Position numbers and translations under genes: made by a program. DNA of 64,000 nucleotides from Amycolatopsis mediterranei (GTDB lineage: Bacteria > Actinomycetota > Actinomycetes > Mycobacteriales > Pseudonocardiaceae): assembly GCF_026017845.1 (NCBI RefSeq), contig NZ_CP100416.1:9868711-9932710 (forward strand), in the 5' to 3' direction. Shown in pieces: positions 34,591-43,827 of this stretch. The notes beneath the pieces were generated by a model, which saw only the letters and a program-made list of their open reading frames with translations, made no database searches and was not told the origin of the DNA. The first letter of the stretch is position 1. The number at the start of each line of letters is the position of its first letter.

Positions 34591-35550
34591 TCAGGGCAGG
34601 CGGACCTCGGCGAACACCGCCCGGTGATCGCTGCCGGCGACGTCGAACACGCGGTAGTCCAGCACCGCCGCGCGGTTGTCCACCGCCACGTGGTCGATCG
34701 TCACCACCGGCAGCGACGACGGCCACGTCGGGTCCAGCCCTTCGCCGCGCTCCTCCGCCGCGTCGCGGTAGCCGCGGGCCAGCACCGTGCGGTAGGCCGC
34801 GTGGTCCAGCGTCGCGTTGAAGTCGCCGGCCAGGATGCGCAGGCCGTGCTCACCCGCCGCCTGCGAGAGGTCCTTGATCTCGTGCTCCCACTGCGGTGTG
34901 TCGACGTCCGGGGAGATCGGGTGGACGGCGACGATCTCGGCCACCACGCCGTCGCCGAGGTCGACCTCCGCGCCCGGCTGCTTGGCCGCCGAGTCACCGG
35001 TCAGGTTGACCTCCTTCAGCGGCAAGCGGGCCGCGATCCCCGAACCGAACGCGCCGGGCGCCGGGTGCAGCACCCGGTACGGCAGCAGGTCGAACAGGCC
35101 GGCCGCGGTCAGCCCGTCGACCGCGGACGGCGTCATCTCGACCAGGTTCAGCACGTCGATCCGCTGCTCGCGCACCAGGTCGACGACGGCCTTCGGGTCC
35201 GCGCGGCCGTAGAGCAAGTTCGAAGCGAGGACGCGCAGGGTCTTGCCCTGCACGGCGCGTTGTTCGCCTGCCGACGCCCGCGGGAGGACGACGACGGCCA
35301 GCGCGAGCGCCAGCACCAGCGCAACCCCGCCGATCCACCACCGCCGCAACGCCAGCGCGAGACCGCCGGCGAGCGCACCCGCGGCCGCCGCGAACGGCGT
35401 CAACGCCAGGGCGACCAGCGTGTACCAGCCGCCGTCGAAGCCGAGCAGGCGCAGCGCCGCCAGCAGCGCCAATGGCACTACCGGGACCACCAGCAGGCCC
35501 GTGACCAGCGGGTTCTTCCGCCGCGACCGCATCTGTTCCACAACCACCAT
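34591..35550 (-). CDS. Membrane-anchored endonuclease/exonuclease/phosphatase-family protein
   Basis: A 319-aa protein with three N-terminal hydrophobic segments (about residues 16-100) and a C-terminal EEP domain facing outside. Its motifs are VLASNLLYGRA (metal-binding Asn), VLNLVEMTPSA (metal-binding Glu), ILAGDFNATLDHAAY (catalytic Asp/Asn) and the terminal SDHRAVFAEV (catalytic Asp-His). The family includes DNases, sphingomyelinases and lipid phosphatases; the membrane arrangement suggests an extracellular nuclease or phosphodiesterase. ATG 35550 follows a CATACT box by 8 nt; ATG 35532 is a possible alternative. Confidence 0.78.
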   Translation of the reverse strand: MVVVEQMRSRRKNPLVTGLLVVPVVPLALLAALRLLGFDGGWYTLVALALTPFAAAAGALAGGLALALRRWWIGGVALVLALALAVVVLPRASAGEQRAVQGKTLRVLASNLLYGRADPKAVVDLVREQRIDVLNLVEMTPSAVDGLTAAGLFDLLPYRVLHPAPGAFGSGIAARLPLKEVNLTGDSAAKQPGAEVDLGDGVVAEIVAVHPISPDVDTPQWEHEIKDLSQAAGEHGLRILAGDFNATLDHAAYRTVLARGYRDAAEERGEGLDPTWPSSLPVVTIDHVAVDNRAAVLDYRVFDVAGSDHRAVFAEVRLP

Positions 35551-35713
35551 GCTGCCGAGTATGCCGAGACCGGCGCCGGGCGGCCCGTGCTCGGACAACT
35601 CCTCCACAAGATCTCCACCAGCGCCTGCCAGCCGCTGACAGCGCGCTGTGCGCGGCCTGCCAGCGCGGCCGTCCACAGTGACCCTTGAACGCGACAGCGA
35701 AGGAGGAACGCCC

Positions 35714-36691
35714 ATGTCGCACGCGATCCAGGCCGAGGGCCTGGTCAAGAGGTTCGGGGACACGAAGGCGCTGGACGGGGTGGACCTCGAGGTCCCGTTC
35801 GGCCAGGTCGTGGGGGTGCTCGGGCCGAACGGCGCGGGCAAGACGACCGCCGTCCGGATCCTGGCGACCCTGATGAAACCGGACGCCGGCAGAGCCACGG
35901 TCGGGGGCTTCGACGTGGTCACCGACCCGGTCCGCGTCCGCAGCCTGATCGGGCTGACCGGGCAGTACGCGTCGGTCGACGAGGACCTGAACGGCATCGA
36001 GAACCTCGTCCTCATCGGACGGTTGTACGGCCACTCCCGCGCCCAGTCCAAGGCCCGCGCCGCGGAGCTGCTCGAGCGGTTCGACCTGACCAAGGCGGCC
36101 AAGCGGCCGATCCGGACCTACTCGGGCGGCATGCGGCGGCGGATCGACCTGGCCGCCAGCCTCGTCGGCCGGCCCGAGGTGCTCTACCTCGACGAACCGA
36201 CCACCGGGCTCGACCCGCACGCCCGCAACGAGGTCTGGGACGTCGTCCGCGGCCTCGTCGCCGAGGGCGCGACGGTGCTGCTGACCACGCAGTACCTGGA
36301 GGAGGCCGACCAGCTGGCCGACAAGATCACCGTGTTCGACCACGGCCGGGTCGTCGCCGACGGCCGGGCCGACGAGCTGAAGCGCCGCGTCGGCGGGCAG
36401 ACGCTGCAGGTCCGGCCGACCCAGCTGTCCGACATGGACGCCGTCAACCGGATCCTCGGCGACCTCTCCGGGGTCCGGCCGACCCGCGACGACGCCTCCG
36501 GCCTGCTCACCGCGCCGGTCAACGACCCGGTGCTGCTGTCCACCCTGGTCCGCAAGCTCGACGAAGCCGGGATCACCGCGGACGAGCTGGCGCTGCGGCT
36601 GCCCAGCCTCGACGAGGTGTTCCTCGCCCTCACCGGGCACACCGCCGAACAGTCCACCGAAGACAAGACCCTCGAAGGGAGCCTGGCATGA
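35714..36691 (+). CDS. DrrA-type ABC transporter ATP-binding protein
   Basis: A 325-aa ATPase of the daunorubicin-resistance (DrrA) subfamily. Walker A is GPNGAGKTT (about 37-45), the signature is YSGGMRRRIDLAASL, Walker B is VLYLDEPTTGLD, followed by LTTQYLEEADQLAD. The C-terminal LDEVFLALTGHTAE is the DrrA-specific tail. These exporters remove antibiotics, lipids or other hydrophobic compounds. ATG 35714 follows AGGAGG. Its end overlaps the permease gene by 4 nt. Confidence 0.9.
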   Translation: MSHAIQAEGLVKRFGDTKALDGVDLEVPFGQVVGVLGPNGAGKTTAVRILATLMKPDAGRATVGGFDVVTDPVRVRSLIGLTGQYASVDEDLNGIENLVLIGRLYGHSRAQSKARAAELLERFDLTKAAKRPIRTYSGGMRRRIDLAASLVGRPEVLYLDEPTTGLDPHARNEVWDVVRGLVAEGATVLLTTQYLEEADQLADKITVFDHGRVVADGRADELKRRVGGQTLQVRPTQLSDMDAVNRILGDLSGVRPTRDDASGLLTAPVNDPVLLSTLVRKLDEAGITADELALRLPSLDEVFLALTGHTAEQSTEDKTLEGSLA

Positions 36692-37497
36692 CGACGCTGG
36701 CCCTCGACCGCCCGGCCCCGCCGCGGCACATCAGCCCCGGCAAGGGCTTCCAGCACGCGCTTTCGCTGGCGTGGCGCGGGATCCTGAAGATCCGCAAGAA
36801 CCCCGAACAGCTCGCCGACGTCACCTTGATGCCCATCGTCTTCCTGGTGATCTTCGTCTACCTGTTCGGCGGTGCGCTGTCCGGCTCGACCGACGCCTAC
36901 CTGCAGATGGTCGTGCCCGGCATCATCGTGATGAACATCCTGCAGGCGTGCCTCACCGTGGGCACGAACCTCAACACCGACGTCACCAAGGGCGTGTTCG
37001 ACCGGTTCCGGAGCATGCCGATCGCCCGCTCGGCCCCGCTCATCGGCGCGGTCCTCGCCGACGTCGTGCGGTACATAGTGTGCCTGGCGGTGCTGATGGT
37101 CGTGGCGACGATCATGGGCTACCGGATCGCGACCAGCCCCGGCGAGTTCGCCGTGGCGATCCTGCTCGCGCTGGCGTTCGGGCTGTGCTTCTGCTGGGCC
37201 TCGGTGTTCGTCGGCATGGTGATGAAGACGCCGGGCTCGGCGCAGGCGCTGATGTTCGTCTTCATCATGCCGCTGACCTTCGGTAGCAACGTGTTCGTGC
37301 AGACGTCCACCATGCCGGGCTGGCTGCGGGCGTGGGCAGACATCAGCCCGGTCAGCCTGATGGCGAACGCGCTGCGCGGCCTGATGAACGGCGGCGCGGT
37401 AGCCGGCCCGCTGACCGGGGCGCTGGCCTGGATGGCCGGGGCCGTGGTCGTGTTCTTCCCGCTGGCCACCTGGGCCTACCGCCGGCGGGTCGGATAG
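36688..37497 (+). CDS. DrrB-type ABC-2 transporter permease
   Basis: A 269-aa ABC-2 permease with six hydrophobic segments. After a short cytoplasmic start (RPAPPRHISPGKGF) comes VFLVIFVYLFGGALSG, then the core with FVFIMPLTFGSNVFV, and the C-terminal segment GALAWMAGAVVVFFPLATWAY. It pairs with the DrrA-type ATPase through an ATGA overlap. The exported compound is unknown; the neighbouring BTAD regulator is on the opposite strand. Confidence 0.88.
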   Translation: MTTLALDRPAPPRHISPGKGFQHALSLAWRGILKIRKNPEQLADVTLMPIVFLVIFVYLFGGALSGSTDAYLQMVVPGIIVMNILQACLTVGTNLNTDVTKGVFDRFRSMPIARSAPLIGAVLADVVRYIVCLAVLMVVATIMGYRIATSPGEFAVAILLALAFGLCFCWASVFVGMVMKTPGSAQALMFVFIMPLTFGSNVFVQTSTMPGWLRAWADISPVSLMANALRGLMNGGAVAGPLTGALAWMAGAVVVFFPLATWAYRRRVG

Positions 37498-37573
37498 GCG
37501 CCGACACACGGGGGTGAGTCGCGCCATGGGGAAGCCGGTGGGGACGTTCGCGGGGGCGGACGTCCCCACCGGC

Positions 37574-37630
37574 ATGCAGTGAATGACTCATTCCTGCCTT
37601 CGGATGACAGGAATGAGTCATTCACTGCAT
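37574..37630. terminator. Perfect 23-bp inverted repeat between convergent genes
   Basis: Arms 37574-37596 and 37608-37630 are exactly complementary with an 11-nt loop. Each arm contains the sub-palindrome AATGACTCATT or AATGAGTCATT. The right arm overlaps the stop codon of the minus-strand BTAD regulator (stop at 37622-37624). It is the likely shared terminator of the drrAB and regulator transcripts, and its AT-richer sequence stands out from the surroundings. Confidence 0.7.
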
Positions 37631-40600
37631 CGGAGGCAGCTCGTCCAGCAGCCAGGCGATCGCGTCCTTTTTGGACACCCGGCGGGCCTCTTCGTAGCGC
37701 GAGTCGTAGTCCGGGAGCGCCGCGCGCAGCGTCTCGATGAGCGCCCGGACCTCCGGGCTGCCGCGGTCGAGCCGCCCGCGGATGACGGCGGACGCGGCGA
37801 GCACCCGGGCCGCCGTCTCGGGACGGCCCTGCCGTTCGCGGATGATCGCCAGCAGCTCCACCACCCCGGCCAGGTCCGGCATGTCGCCGCGCTGGTTGAT
37901 CGCCCGGATCGCGATGCCCGCGTGCGGCTCGGCCTCGTCCGCCCGGCCCTGGGCCAGCAGGAGCCGCGCCTCGAAGGCGTGGATGAACTCGTCGCCGATC
38001 CCGCCGGGGAACCAGTCGTCGCCCCCCATCGCGGCGACGCGGTCGAGCAGCGCCCGCGCCTCGGCCAGCCGGTCCGTGCGCAGCAGCAGCTCGAGCCTGC
38101 CGAACATCAGGATGGCCCGGTGCTGCAGGTTCGCGATGTCTTCGCCGTAGCGCTCCGCCGCCTCCTGATCGCGCCAGGCACCCTCGAAGTCCCCGGCGCG
38201 CGCCCGCTCGACGGCCAGCCGCCACCAGTGCTGCACGGCGTCCTCGTACGAGCGCAGTTCCATCGACAAGGCCAGGCCCTGCTGGTAGATCTCGATGGCC
38301 TTGGCGCTCTCGCCGTTCTGCGACAGCGAGTACGCCTTGAAGCTCAGCGTCATCGCGATGCCCCAGCGGTCGCCGACCGCCTCGAACCCGGTGTGGGCCA
38401 GGTCGCGCGCCCGGTCGGCCCCCTCGACGTCGCCCGCGTCGTCGAGCAGGAAGCTCTCCACCCAGTGCGCGCCGGCGCGGGTCCACTGGTCCGGGTGCCG
38501 CGCGGCCCGGCCCACCTCGCGGACGGCGATCTCGCGATCCCCGCCCAGGAAGGCCAGCATCGGCAGGGCCACCGCGAGGCCCGGGTAGCGGTCCACCGCC
38601 TCGGTGCGCACGCAGGCGTCGACCAGGCGGAGGATCTCGGGCCGGTCCGACCGGACCGGGATCGCGTCCATGAGGTAGCCGAGCGCCCGGTAGGCGGCCA
38701 GGGCCGCCGGGGGCAGCCGGTCGCCGAACTCGAGGGTCTCGCGCAGCAGCGAGCCGATCCGCCCGCCCTGGCCGAGGATGGTCAGGTACCAGAACATCCC
38801 GTCCAGCAACGCGACCGCGTTGTCCACATCGGACATCTCGATGGCACCGCGCAGGGCGGCGATCATGTTGGCGCTCTCGGCTTCGTACTGGTCGATCGCC
38901 CGCAGCTGGTCGGCCGTGCGCAGCGTCGGTTCCAGCCGCTGGGCGAGTTCGGCGTAGTAGCGGGCCATCGCCCGGCGCGTGCGGTCGTGCTCCCCCGACT
39001 CCACCAGCCGCTCGGTGGCGTACACCCGCAGCGTCTCGAGCATCCGGTACCGCGGCTCACCACCGGCGTCGACCGTGTCCACTATGGACTTTTCGACCAG
39101 GCTGCCGAGCACGTACGGCACGTCGGCCACGGGGAGCAGCTCGTCGCCGCAAACGGCTTCGATCGGGGCCAGCTCGGCGCCACCGGCGAACACCGCGAGC
39201 CGCCGGGCCAGCACCAGCTCGGGCTCGGCCAGCAGTTCCCAGCTCCACTCGACGACCGCGCGCAGGGTCCGCTGCCTCGGCAGGGCCGTCCGGCTGCCCG
39301 AGGTGAGCAGCCGGAACCGGTCGCCGAGCCGGCCGGCGATCTGGGCCACGGTCATCGACCGCAGCCGCGCCGCGGCCAGCTCGAGCGCCAGCGGCATCCC
39401 GTCGAGGCGGCGGCAGATCTCCCCGACGTGGTCCACAGTGGACTCGTCGAGGACGAAGTCGGGGCGGACCGCGGCGGCCCGGTCGAGGAACAGCCGGGCC
39501 GAGTCGAGCTCGGCGGCCTCCGCGGGCGCGGCGCGTTCCGCGGGCACCGGCAGCGGGCCGAGCGGGCAGAGCGCCTCCCCGGTGATGGCCAGCGGCTCGC
39601 GGCTGGTGGCCAGGATCCGCAGCCGCGGCGCCCGGTGCAGCAGCTCGTCGGCCAGCCGCGCGGCGGCGTCGACGACGTGCTCGCAGTTGTCCAGCACCAG
39701 CAGTGCTTCCTCGCCGCCGAGCGCTTCGACGGCCTGGGCCACCGGATCCGGCGGCCGCCGGTGGACCTCGGCCTCGGTGCGGATGTCGCGGACCTCGAGC
39801 GCGCCCAGCAGCGCACCGGCGACGTCGTCGGGGTCGCGGACGCCGGCCAGCGCGGCGAACCACACCCGGCCCCGCTGGTGCGCGGGGTGCCGCGACGCCG
39901 CCTCGGTGGCCAGCCGCGTCTTGCCCGCCCCGCCCGGCCCGGTCAGGGTGACCAGCCGGGCGCCGCCGAGAAGCTCGGCCAGCAGCTTGAGCTCGTCGTC
40001 GCGGCCGATGAACGTGGTCAGCCGGGTCGGCAGCCGGTCGGCCACCGGCGACGGCGGCGCGAACTCGCCGCGCAGCGCGGCGACGTGGATCTCCTGCAGC
40101 TCGGCCGAAGGGTCGACGCCGAGCTGGTCGGCCAGGGTGCGCCGGATCCCGGCGTAGACGGTCAGCGCTTCCGGCTGCCGCCCGGCCGCGCACAGCGCGC
40201 GGATCCGCAGCCCGGCGAGCCGTTCGCGCAGCGGGTCGGCGTCGGCCGCCGCGGCCAGGTCGGTCAGGACCGCGGCGTGCTCGCCCAGCCGGATCAGGGC
40301 TTCGAACCGGTCCTCGGCCGCCTCGGCCCGCAGCTCGGTGAGCCGCCGCGCCGGCGACGGCGCGAACGGCGCGTCGAGGACGTCGGCGAGAGCGGCGCCC
40401 TGCCACAGCGCGAGGGCCTCGGTGAGCAGGTCGGCGGCGCGGGCGTCGCGGCCCGCGGCCAGCTCGCGGCGCCCCTCGGCGGCGAGCCGTTCGAACCGCT
40501 CGGCGTCGACGTCGCCGGCCGCCACCGCGAGCCGGTACCCGCCCGGCCCGGATTCGACGGCCACCGGCAGCACCTTCCGCAGCCGGGAGACCAGCGACTG

Positions 40601-40789
40601 CAGGGCATTGGCCGCGTCCGCCGGCGGTCCGGCGCCCCAAAGACCGTCGACGAGCGCGTCGGCCGGGACCGCGCGCCCGGCGTCCAGCGCGAGCCTGGCC
40701 AGGAGCATGCGGAGGCGGGCGCCGCCGATGTCGATCGGCGTGCCGTCGTCTTCCGCCGCCCGCAGCGGGCCCAGCAGCGCAACGCGCAT
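37622..40789 (-). CDS. AfsR/SARP-type regulator with BTAD and NB-ARC ATPase domains
   Basis: A 1055-aa regulator. Residues 1-95 form an OmpR-type winged helix (MRVALLGPLRAAEDDG start, ADALVDGLWG, NALQSLVSRLRKVL), residues about 97-245 the BTAD helical domain, and the NB-ARC/STAND ATPase follows with Walker A GPGGAGKTRL (about 287-296) and Walker B LLVLDNCEHV. TPR-like helices make up the rest. Such proteins activate secondary metabolism or transport genes in response to ligands. ATG 40789 starts exactly at the wHTH. The adjoining drrAB genes are possible targets. There is no trace of a biosynthetic cluster in this window. Confidence 0.9.
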   Translation of the reverse strand: MRVALLGPLRAAEDDGTPIDIGGARLRMLLARLALDAGRAVPADALVDGLWGAGPPADAANALQSLVSRLRKVLPVAVESGPGGYRLAVAAGDVDAERFERLAAEGRRELAAGRDARAADLLTEALALWQGAALADVLDAPFAPSPARRLTELRAEAAEDRFEALIRLGEHAAVLTDLAAAADADPLRERLAGLRIRALCAAGRQPEALTVYAGIRRTLADQLGVDPSAELQEIHVAALRGEFAPPSPVADRLPTRLTTFIGRDDELKLLAELLGGARLVTLTGPGGAGKTRLATEAASRHPAHQRGRVWFAALAGVRDPDDVAGALLGALEVRDIRTEAEVHRRPPDPVAQAVEALGGEEALLVLDNCEHVVDAAARLADELLHRAPRLRILATSREPLAITGEALCPLGPLPVPAERAAPAEAAELDSARLFLDRAAAVRPDFVLDESTVDHVGEICRRLDGMPLALELAAARLRSMTVAQIAGRLGDRFRLLTSGSRTALPRQRTLRAVVEWSWELLAEPELVLARRLAVFAGGAELAPIEAVCGDELLPVADVPYVLGSLVEKSIVDTVDAGGEPRYRMLETLRVYATERLVESGEHDRTRRAMARYYAELAQRLEPTLRTADQLRAIDQYEAESANMIAALRGAIEMSDVDNAVALLDGMFWYLTILGQGGRIGSLLRETLEFGDRLPPAALAAYRALGYLMDAIPVRSDRPEILRLVDACVRTEAVDRYPGLAVALPMLAFLGGDREIAVREVGRAARHPDQWTRAGAHWVESFLLDDAGDVEGADRARDLAHTGFEAVGDRWGIAMTLSFKAYSLSQNGESAKAIEIYQQGLALSMELRSYEDAVQHWWRLAVERARAGDFEGAWRDQEAAERYGEDIANLQHRAILMFGRLELLLRTDRLAEARALLDRVAAMGGDDWFPGGIGDEFIHAFEARLLLAQGRADEAEPHAGIAIRAINQRGDMPDLAGVVELLAIIRERQGRPETAARVLAASAVIRGRLDRGSPEVRALIETLRAALPDYDSRYEEARRVSKKDAIAWLLDELPPMQ

Positions 40790-40935
40790 GTGTCCAGCTT
40801 TCCAGACGGCGGGGCCGCGCCGGGGCGGGCCGACGTAAGTGCTGATTATCCGGACAAAAGCGACAGGAGCTCCCGGTTCACCCGTTCGTGGCGATACGTT
40901 GCGGACGAGGTCCACCGACACGGACAGGAGCGTTC

Positions 40936-42369
40936 ATGAGGGGACAGAAACCGGTCGTGGTGGCGGCCGCCGTGGTCGCCAGTCTCTGCCTCGGCACCGG
41001 CGTCGCCGCGGCCGGCGACGGCTGGGGCGCGCCGAAACCCGGCAGCGACGGCGCCGGCGACAGCTACTACCCGCAAGACGGCAACGGCGGCTACGACATC
41101 GCCGACTACAACCTCAAGGTCAGCTACGACCCGGCGTCGCACCAGCTCACCGGGAACCAGGACATCTCCGCCCGGGCGACGCAGTCGCTGAGCTCGTTCG
41201 ACCTGGACCTGCGCGGCCTGACCGTCGACTCGGTGAAGGTCGACGGCCGCGACGCGAAGTTCGCCCGGACCGGGGACCACGAGCTGGTCATCACGCCGTC
41301 GCGCGCGCTGTGGCGAGGCCAGAACTTCAAGGTCAAGATCGCCTACCACGGCGTGCCCGCGCCGATCAGCGACCCGGCGCTCGGCGACAACGGCTGGCAG
41401 TACGCCAAAGCGGGTGGCGCGTTTGTCGCCGGCGAGCCGAAGTCGGCCACGACCTGGTACCCGGTCAACGACACCCCGCTCGACAAGGCCACGTTCCACC
41501 TGGCCATCACCGTGCCCGACGAGTGGGGCGTGATCGCCAACGGCCGCGAGAAGCCGTCGGTCAAGGCGCCGGGCGGCACCACGCACGTCTGGGCCGAAGA
41601 GACGCCGATCGTGCCGTACATGACGACGGTCGCGATCGACAAGTGGACGTTCGACCGCCAGAAGCGCAAGGACGGCACCCCGATCGTCAGCGCGTTCGCC
41701 CCCGGCGTCCCCGACTCGACGAAGCAGGCCGAAGCGCGGCTGCCGGAGATCCTCGACTTCCTCGAGTCGAAGTTCGGCAAGTACCCGATCGACGCCGCGG
41801 GCGGCATCTTCCTCAACGAGCAGATCGGCTTCTCGCTGGAGACGATGAGCCGGCCGATCTACTCGGCGGGCTGGGCCGGCACGGTGCCGACGATCGTGCA
41901 CGAGAACGCCCACCAGTGGTACGGCGACTCGGTCGCGGTCGCGCACTGGCGCGACGTCTGCCTCAACGAGTGCTTCGCCTCCTACGCCACCTGGCTGTGG
42001 AACGAGGCGAAGGAAGGCGTCGACCTGAACAAGCAGTACGCCGACAACGTCAAGAAGGCTTCCACGGCGTTCTGGAACGGGAAGCTGTACGACATGGGCC
42101 AGGGCCAGGAGTTCACCTACGTGTACTCGAAGGGCCCGATGATGCTGCACGCGCTGCGCAACTACATCGGGCAGCCGGCGTTCGATTGGGTCCTGAAGAC
42201 CTGGCCGTCGCTGCACCGCGACGGGAACGCGAGCATGCAGGAGTTCCAGCGGTTCACCGAATTCGCCGCGCACCGGAGCCTCCAGGGCTTCTTCGACGCG
42301 TGGGTGTACGGCACCGGCAAGCCGGCCGACCAGTACCTCTACCCGGGTGGGCTGAAGCCCGCCGCCTGA
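40936..42369 (+). CDS. Secreted M1-family metallopeptidase
   Basis: A 477-aa paralogue of the lipoprotein at 22258, with the same YYPQDGNGGYDIADYNLKV start after the signal peptide and the same catalytic block: HENAH near residue 322 and NECFASYATWL about 20 residues later. Here the signal peptide (VVVAAAVVASLCLGTGVAAA) has an AxA cleavage site and no lipobox Cys, so the protein should be released. Good ribosome site GGACAGGAG before ATG 40936. Likely an extracellular aminopeptidase. Confidence 0.87.
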   Translation: MRGQKPVVVAAAVVASLCLGTGVAAAGDGWGAPKPGSDGAGDSYYPQDGNGGYDIADYNLKVSYDPASHQLTGNQDISARATQSLSSFDLDLRGLTVDSVKVDGRDAKFARTGDHELVITPSRALWRGQNFKVKIAYHGVPAPISDPALGDNGWQYAKAGGAFVAGEPKSATTWYPVNDTPLDKATFHLAITVPDEWGVIANGREKPSVKAPGGTTHVWAEETPIVPYMTTVAIDKWTFDRQKRKDGTPIVSAFAPGVPDSTKQAEARLPEILDFLESKFGKYPIDAAGGIFLNEQIGFSLETMSRPIYSAGWAGTVPTIVHENAHQWYGDSVAVAHWRDVCLNECFASYATWLWNEAKEGVDLNKQYADNVKKASTAFWNGKLYDMGQGQEFTYVYSKGPMMLHALRNYIGQPAFDWVLKTWPSLHRDGNASMQEFQRFTEFAAHRSLQGFFDAWVYGTGKPADQYLYPGGLKPAA

Positions 42370-42436
42370 GCGGTTGACGTCGGGGCCACCCTGCGGACGT
42401 AGGGTGGCCCCGACGTTTCCGCTCCGGGAGGATGGC

Positions 42437-43078
42437 ATGGCCAGGGTGCTGATGACGGGGTTCGCGCCGTTCGGCGGCGAGTCGGTCAACCCGTCGTGGC
42501 AGGCGGTTTCGCTGGTGGGCGCGCGCCGTACCGACGTCGCGGCGGTGGAGCTGCCCTGCGAATTCGCGGCGTCGCTGCCCGCGCTGCGGCGGGCGCTGGA
42601 AGCGCACCGGCCATCGCTGGTGGTCTGCGCCGGCCAGGCGGGCGGCCGGGCGGAGGTGACCCCGGAGCGGGTGGCGATCAACCTGATCGACGCCCGCATC
42701 CCGGACAACGCGGGTGCCAAGCCGGTGGACGCCCCGGTGGTCGCGCAGGGCCCGGCGGCGTACTTCACGACGCTGCCGGTGAAGGCGTGCGTGGCGGCGA
42801 TCCGCGCGGCGGGCGTCCCGGCGTCGGTCTCCCACACCGCCGGGACGTACGTGTGCAACCAGGTGTTCTACGGGTTGATGCACCTGCTGGCCACGGAGTT
42901 CCCGGGCGTGCGCGGCGGGTTCGTGCACGTCCCGTTCAGCCCGGAGCAGGTCGCGGCGGCGAGCAAGCCCGAGCCGTCGCTGAGCGTGGACCGGATCGCC
43001 GACGCACTGGAAGCGTTGGCGGACACGGCGTTGCGGGTCACCGAGGACCTGCCGATCAGCGCAGGCGCGGAACACTAA
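42437..43078 (+). CDS. pcp: Pyrrolidone-carboxylate (pyroglutamyl) peptidase
   Basis: A 213-aa cysteine peptidase of family C15, which removes N-terminal pyroglutamate. The start LMTGFAPFGGESVNPS is the family signature. The catalytic triad is E77 (VTPERVAINL), C140 (GTYVCNQVFYG) and H164 (GGFVHVPFSP), matching the E81/C144/H168 pattern of known enzymes. ATG 42437 has a GGGAGGAT site. It converges with the next gene by a 4-nt overlap. The preceding secreted M1 peptidase suggests a shared role in peptide use. Confidence 0.93.
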   Translation: MARVLMTGFAPFGGESVNPSWQAVSLVGARRTDVAAVELPCEFAASLPALRRALEAHRPSLVVCAGQAGGRAEVTPERVAINLIDARIPDNAGAKPVDAPVVAQGPAAYFTTLPVKACVAAIRAAGVPASVSHTAGTYVCNQVFYGLMHLLATEFPGVRGGFVHVPFSPEQVAAASKPEPSLSVDRIADALEALADTALRVTEDLPISAGAEH

Positions 43079-43755
43079 CCGCCGCGGCCGGCGAGCTCGA
43101 CGAACGCCGCCGGGCCCGGGACGTTGTGGTGCACCGTCAGGTCCGCGACCCGGTCGCCGCTCCGGGCCGGGGTGAAGCTGACGACCAGCGTGCAGCGGTG
43201 GCCCGGCGCCACCTCGTGGCCGACGCACGCGCTCGCGTCCACGGCGAAGTCCGTGCTGTCCAGCTCGATCCCGCTGACCCGCAGCGCGCTCGCGCCGACG
43301 CTGCGGACCGCCACCACGCAGGTCGTCGTCGTGTGCACGGGTGTCGCCGGGCAGGTGACCGACTCCGGGACGATGACCCGCGCTTCCGCGGCCACCTCCG
43401 GCACGCCGGGGAACGTCGCCGAGCGCCCGCGCACGAGGTCGAGCACCGTCACCCCGGTCACCGTCAGGACCAGCGCACCCGTTGCCAGCAGCAGGATCGC
43501 GATCGCCTTGATGCCGCGGGCGCTGCCGTCCTTGGCGGTGAACCCGCCGGCCGCCAGCACGGTGACCACCAGCGTGGAGATCAGCGTCGCCTCCGGGCCG
43601 GCCCCGATCGCCGCCGGGACGAGCGTGCCGAGCAGCGACGCTCCCACCGTGACGGCGAAGCCCGTCCAGGAGAAGCGTTTGGCCTCACGCAACTGGCTCC
43701 GCACGGTCGGCGCGCGAGGTTCCGTCACCGTGCTCGTTCTCGTGGCAGTGCTCAT
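43075..43755 (-). CDS. Membrane protein with ASH/choice-of-anchor-D-like extracytoplasmic domain
   Basis: A 226-aa protein with three hydrophobic segments (about residues 32-54, 58-74 and 84-104) and an Ig-like C-terminal domain. In it, SGIELDSTDFAVDASACVG followed by EVAPGHRCTLVVSFTPARSG is the pattern of the ASPM/SPD-2/Hydin (choice-of-anchor D) family. Two Cys (in ASACVG and GHRCTL) probably form a disulfide outside the cell. Function unknown. ATG 43755 lacks a clear ribosome site; a GTG at 43785 is possible. Confidence 0.65.
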   Translation of the reverse strand: MSTATRTSTVTEPRAPTVRSQLREAKRFSWTGFAVTVGASLLGTLVPAAIGAGPEATLISTLVVTVLAAGGFTAKDGSARGIKAIAILLLATGALVLTVTGVTVLDLVRGRSATFPGVPEVAAEARVIVPESVTCPATPVHTTTTCVVAVRSVGASALRVSGIELDSTDFAVDASACVGHEVAPGHRCTLVVSFTPARSGDRVADLTVHHNVPGPAAFVELAGRGG

Positions 43756-43827
43756 GCAGGAAGGAGCGGCGAGCCTACCCACCACGGACGATTTTCGCCC
43801 GTTCGGCGGTACGGCAGTGGTGAGCCG

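Noticed and set aside
37583..40939. A very long open frame on the plus strand opposite the BTAD regulator
   Set aside because: It mirrors the minus-strand BTAD/NB-ARC gene, is rich in Arg, Gln and Gly with no recognisable domain, and results from high GC with few stop codons.
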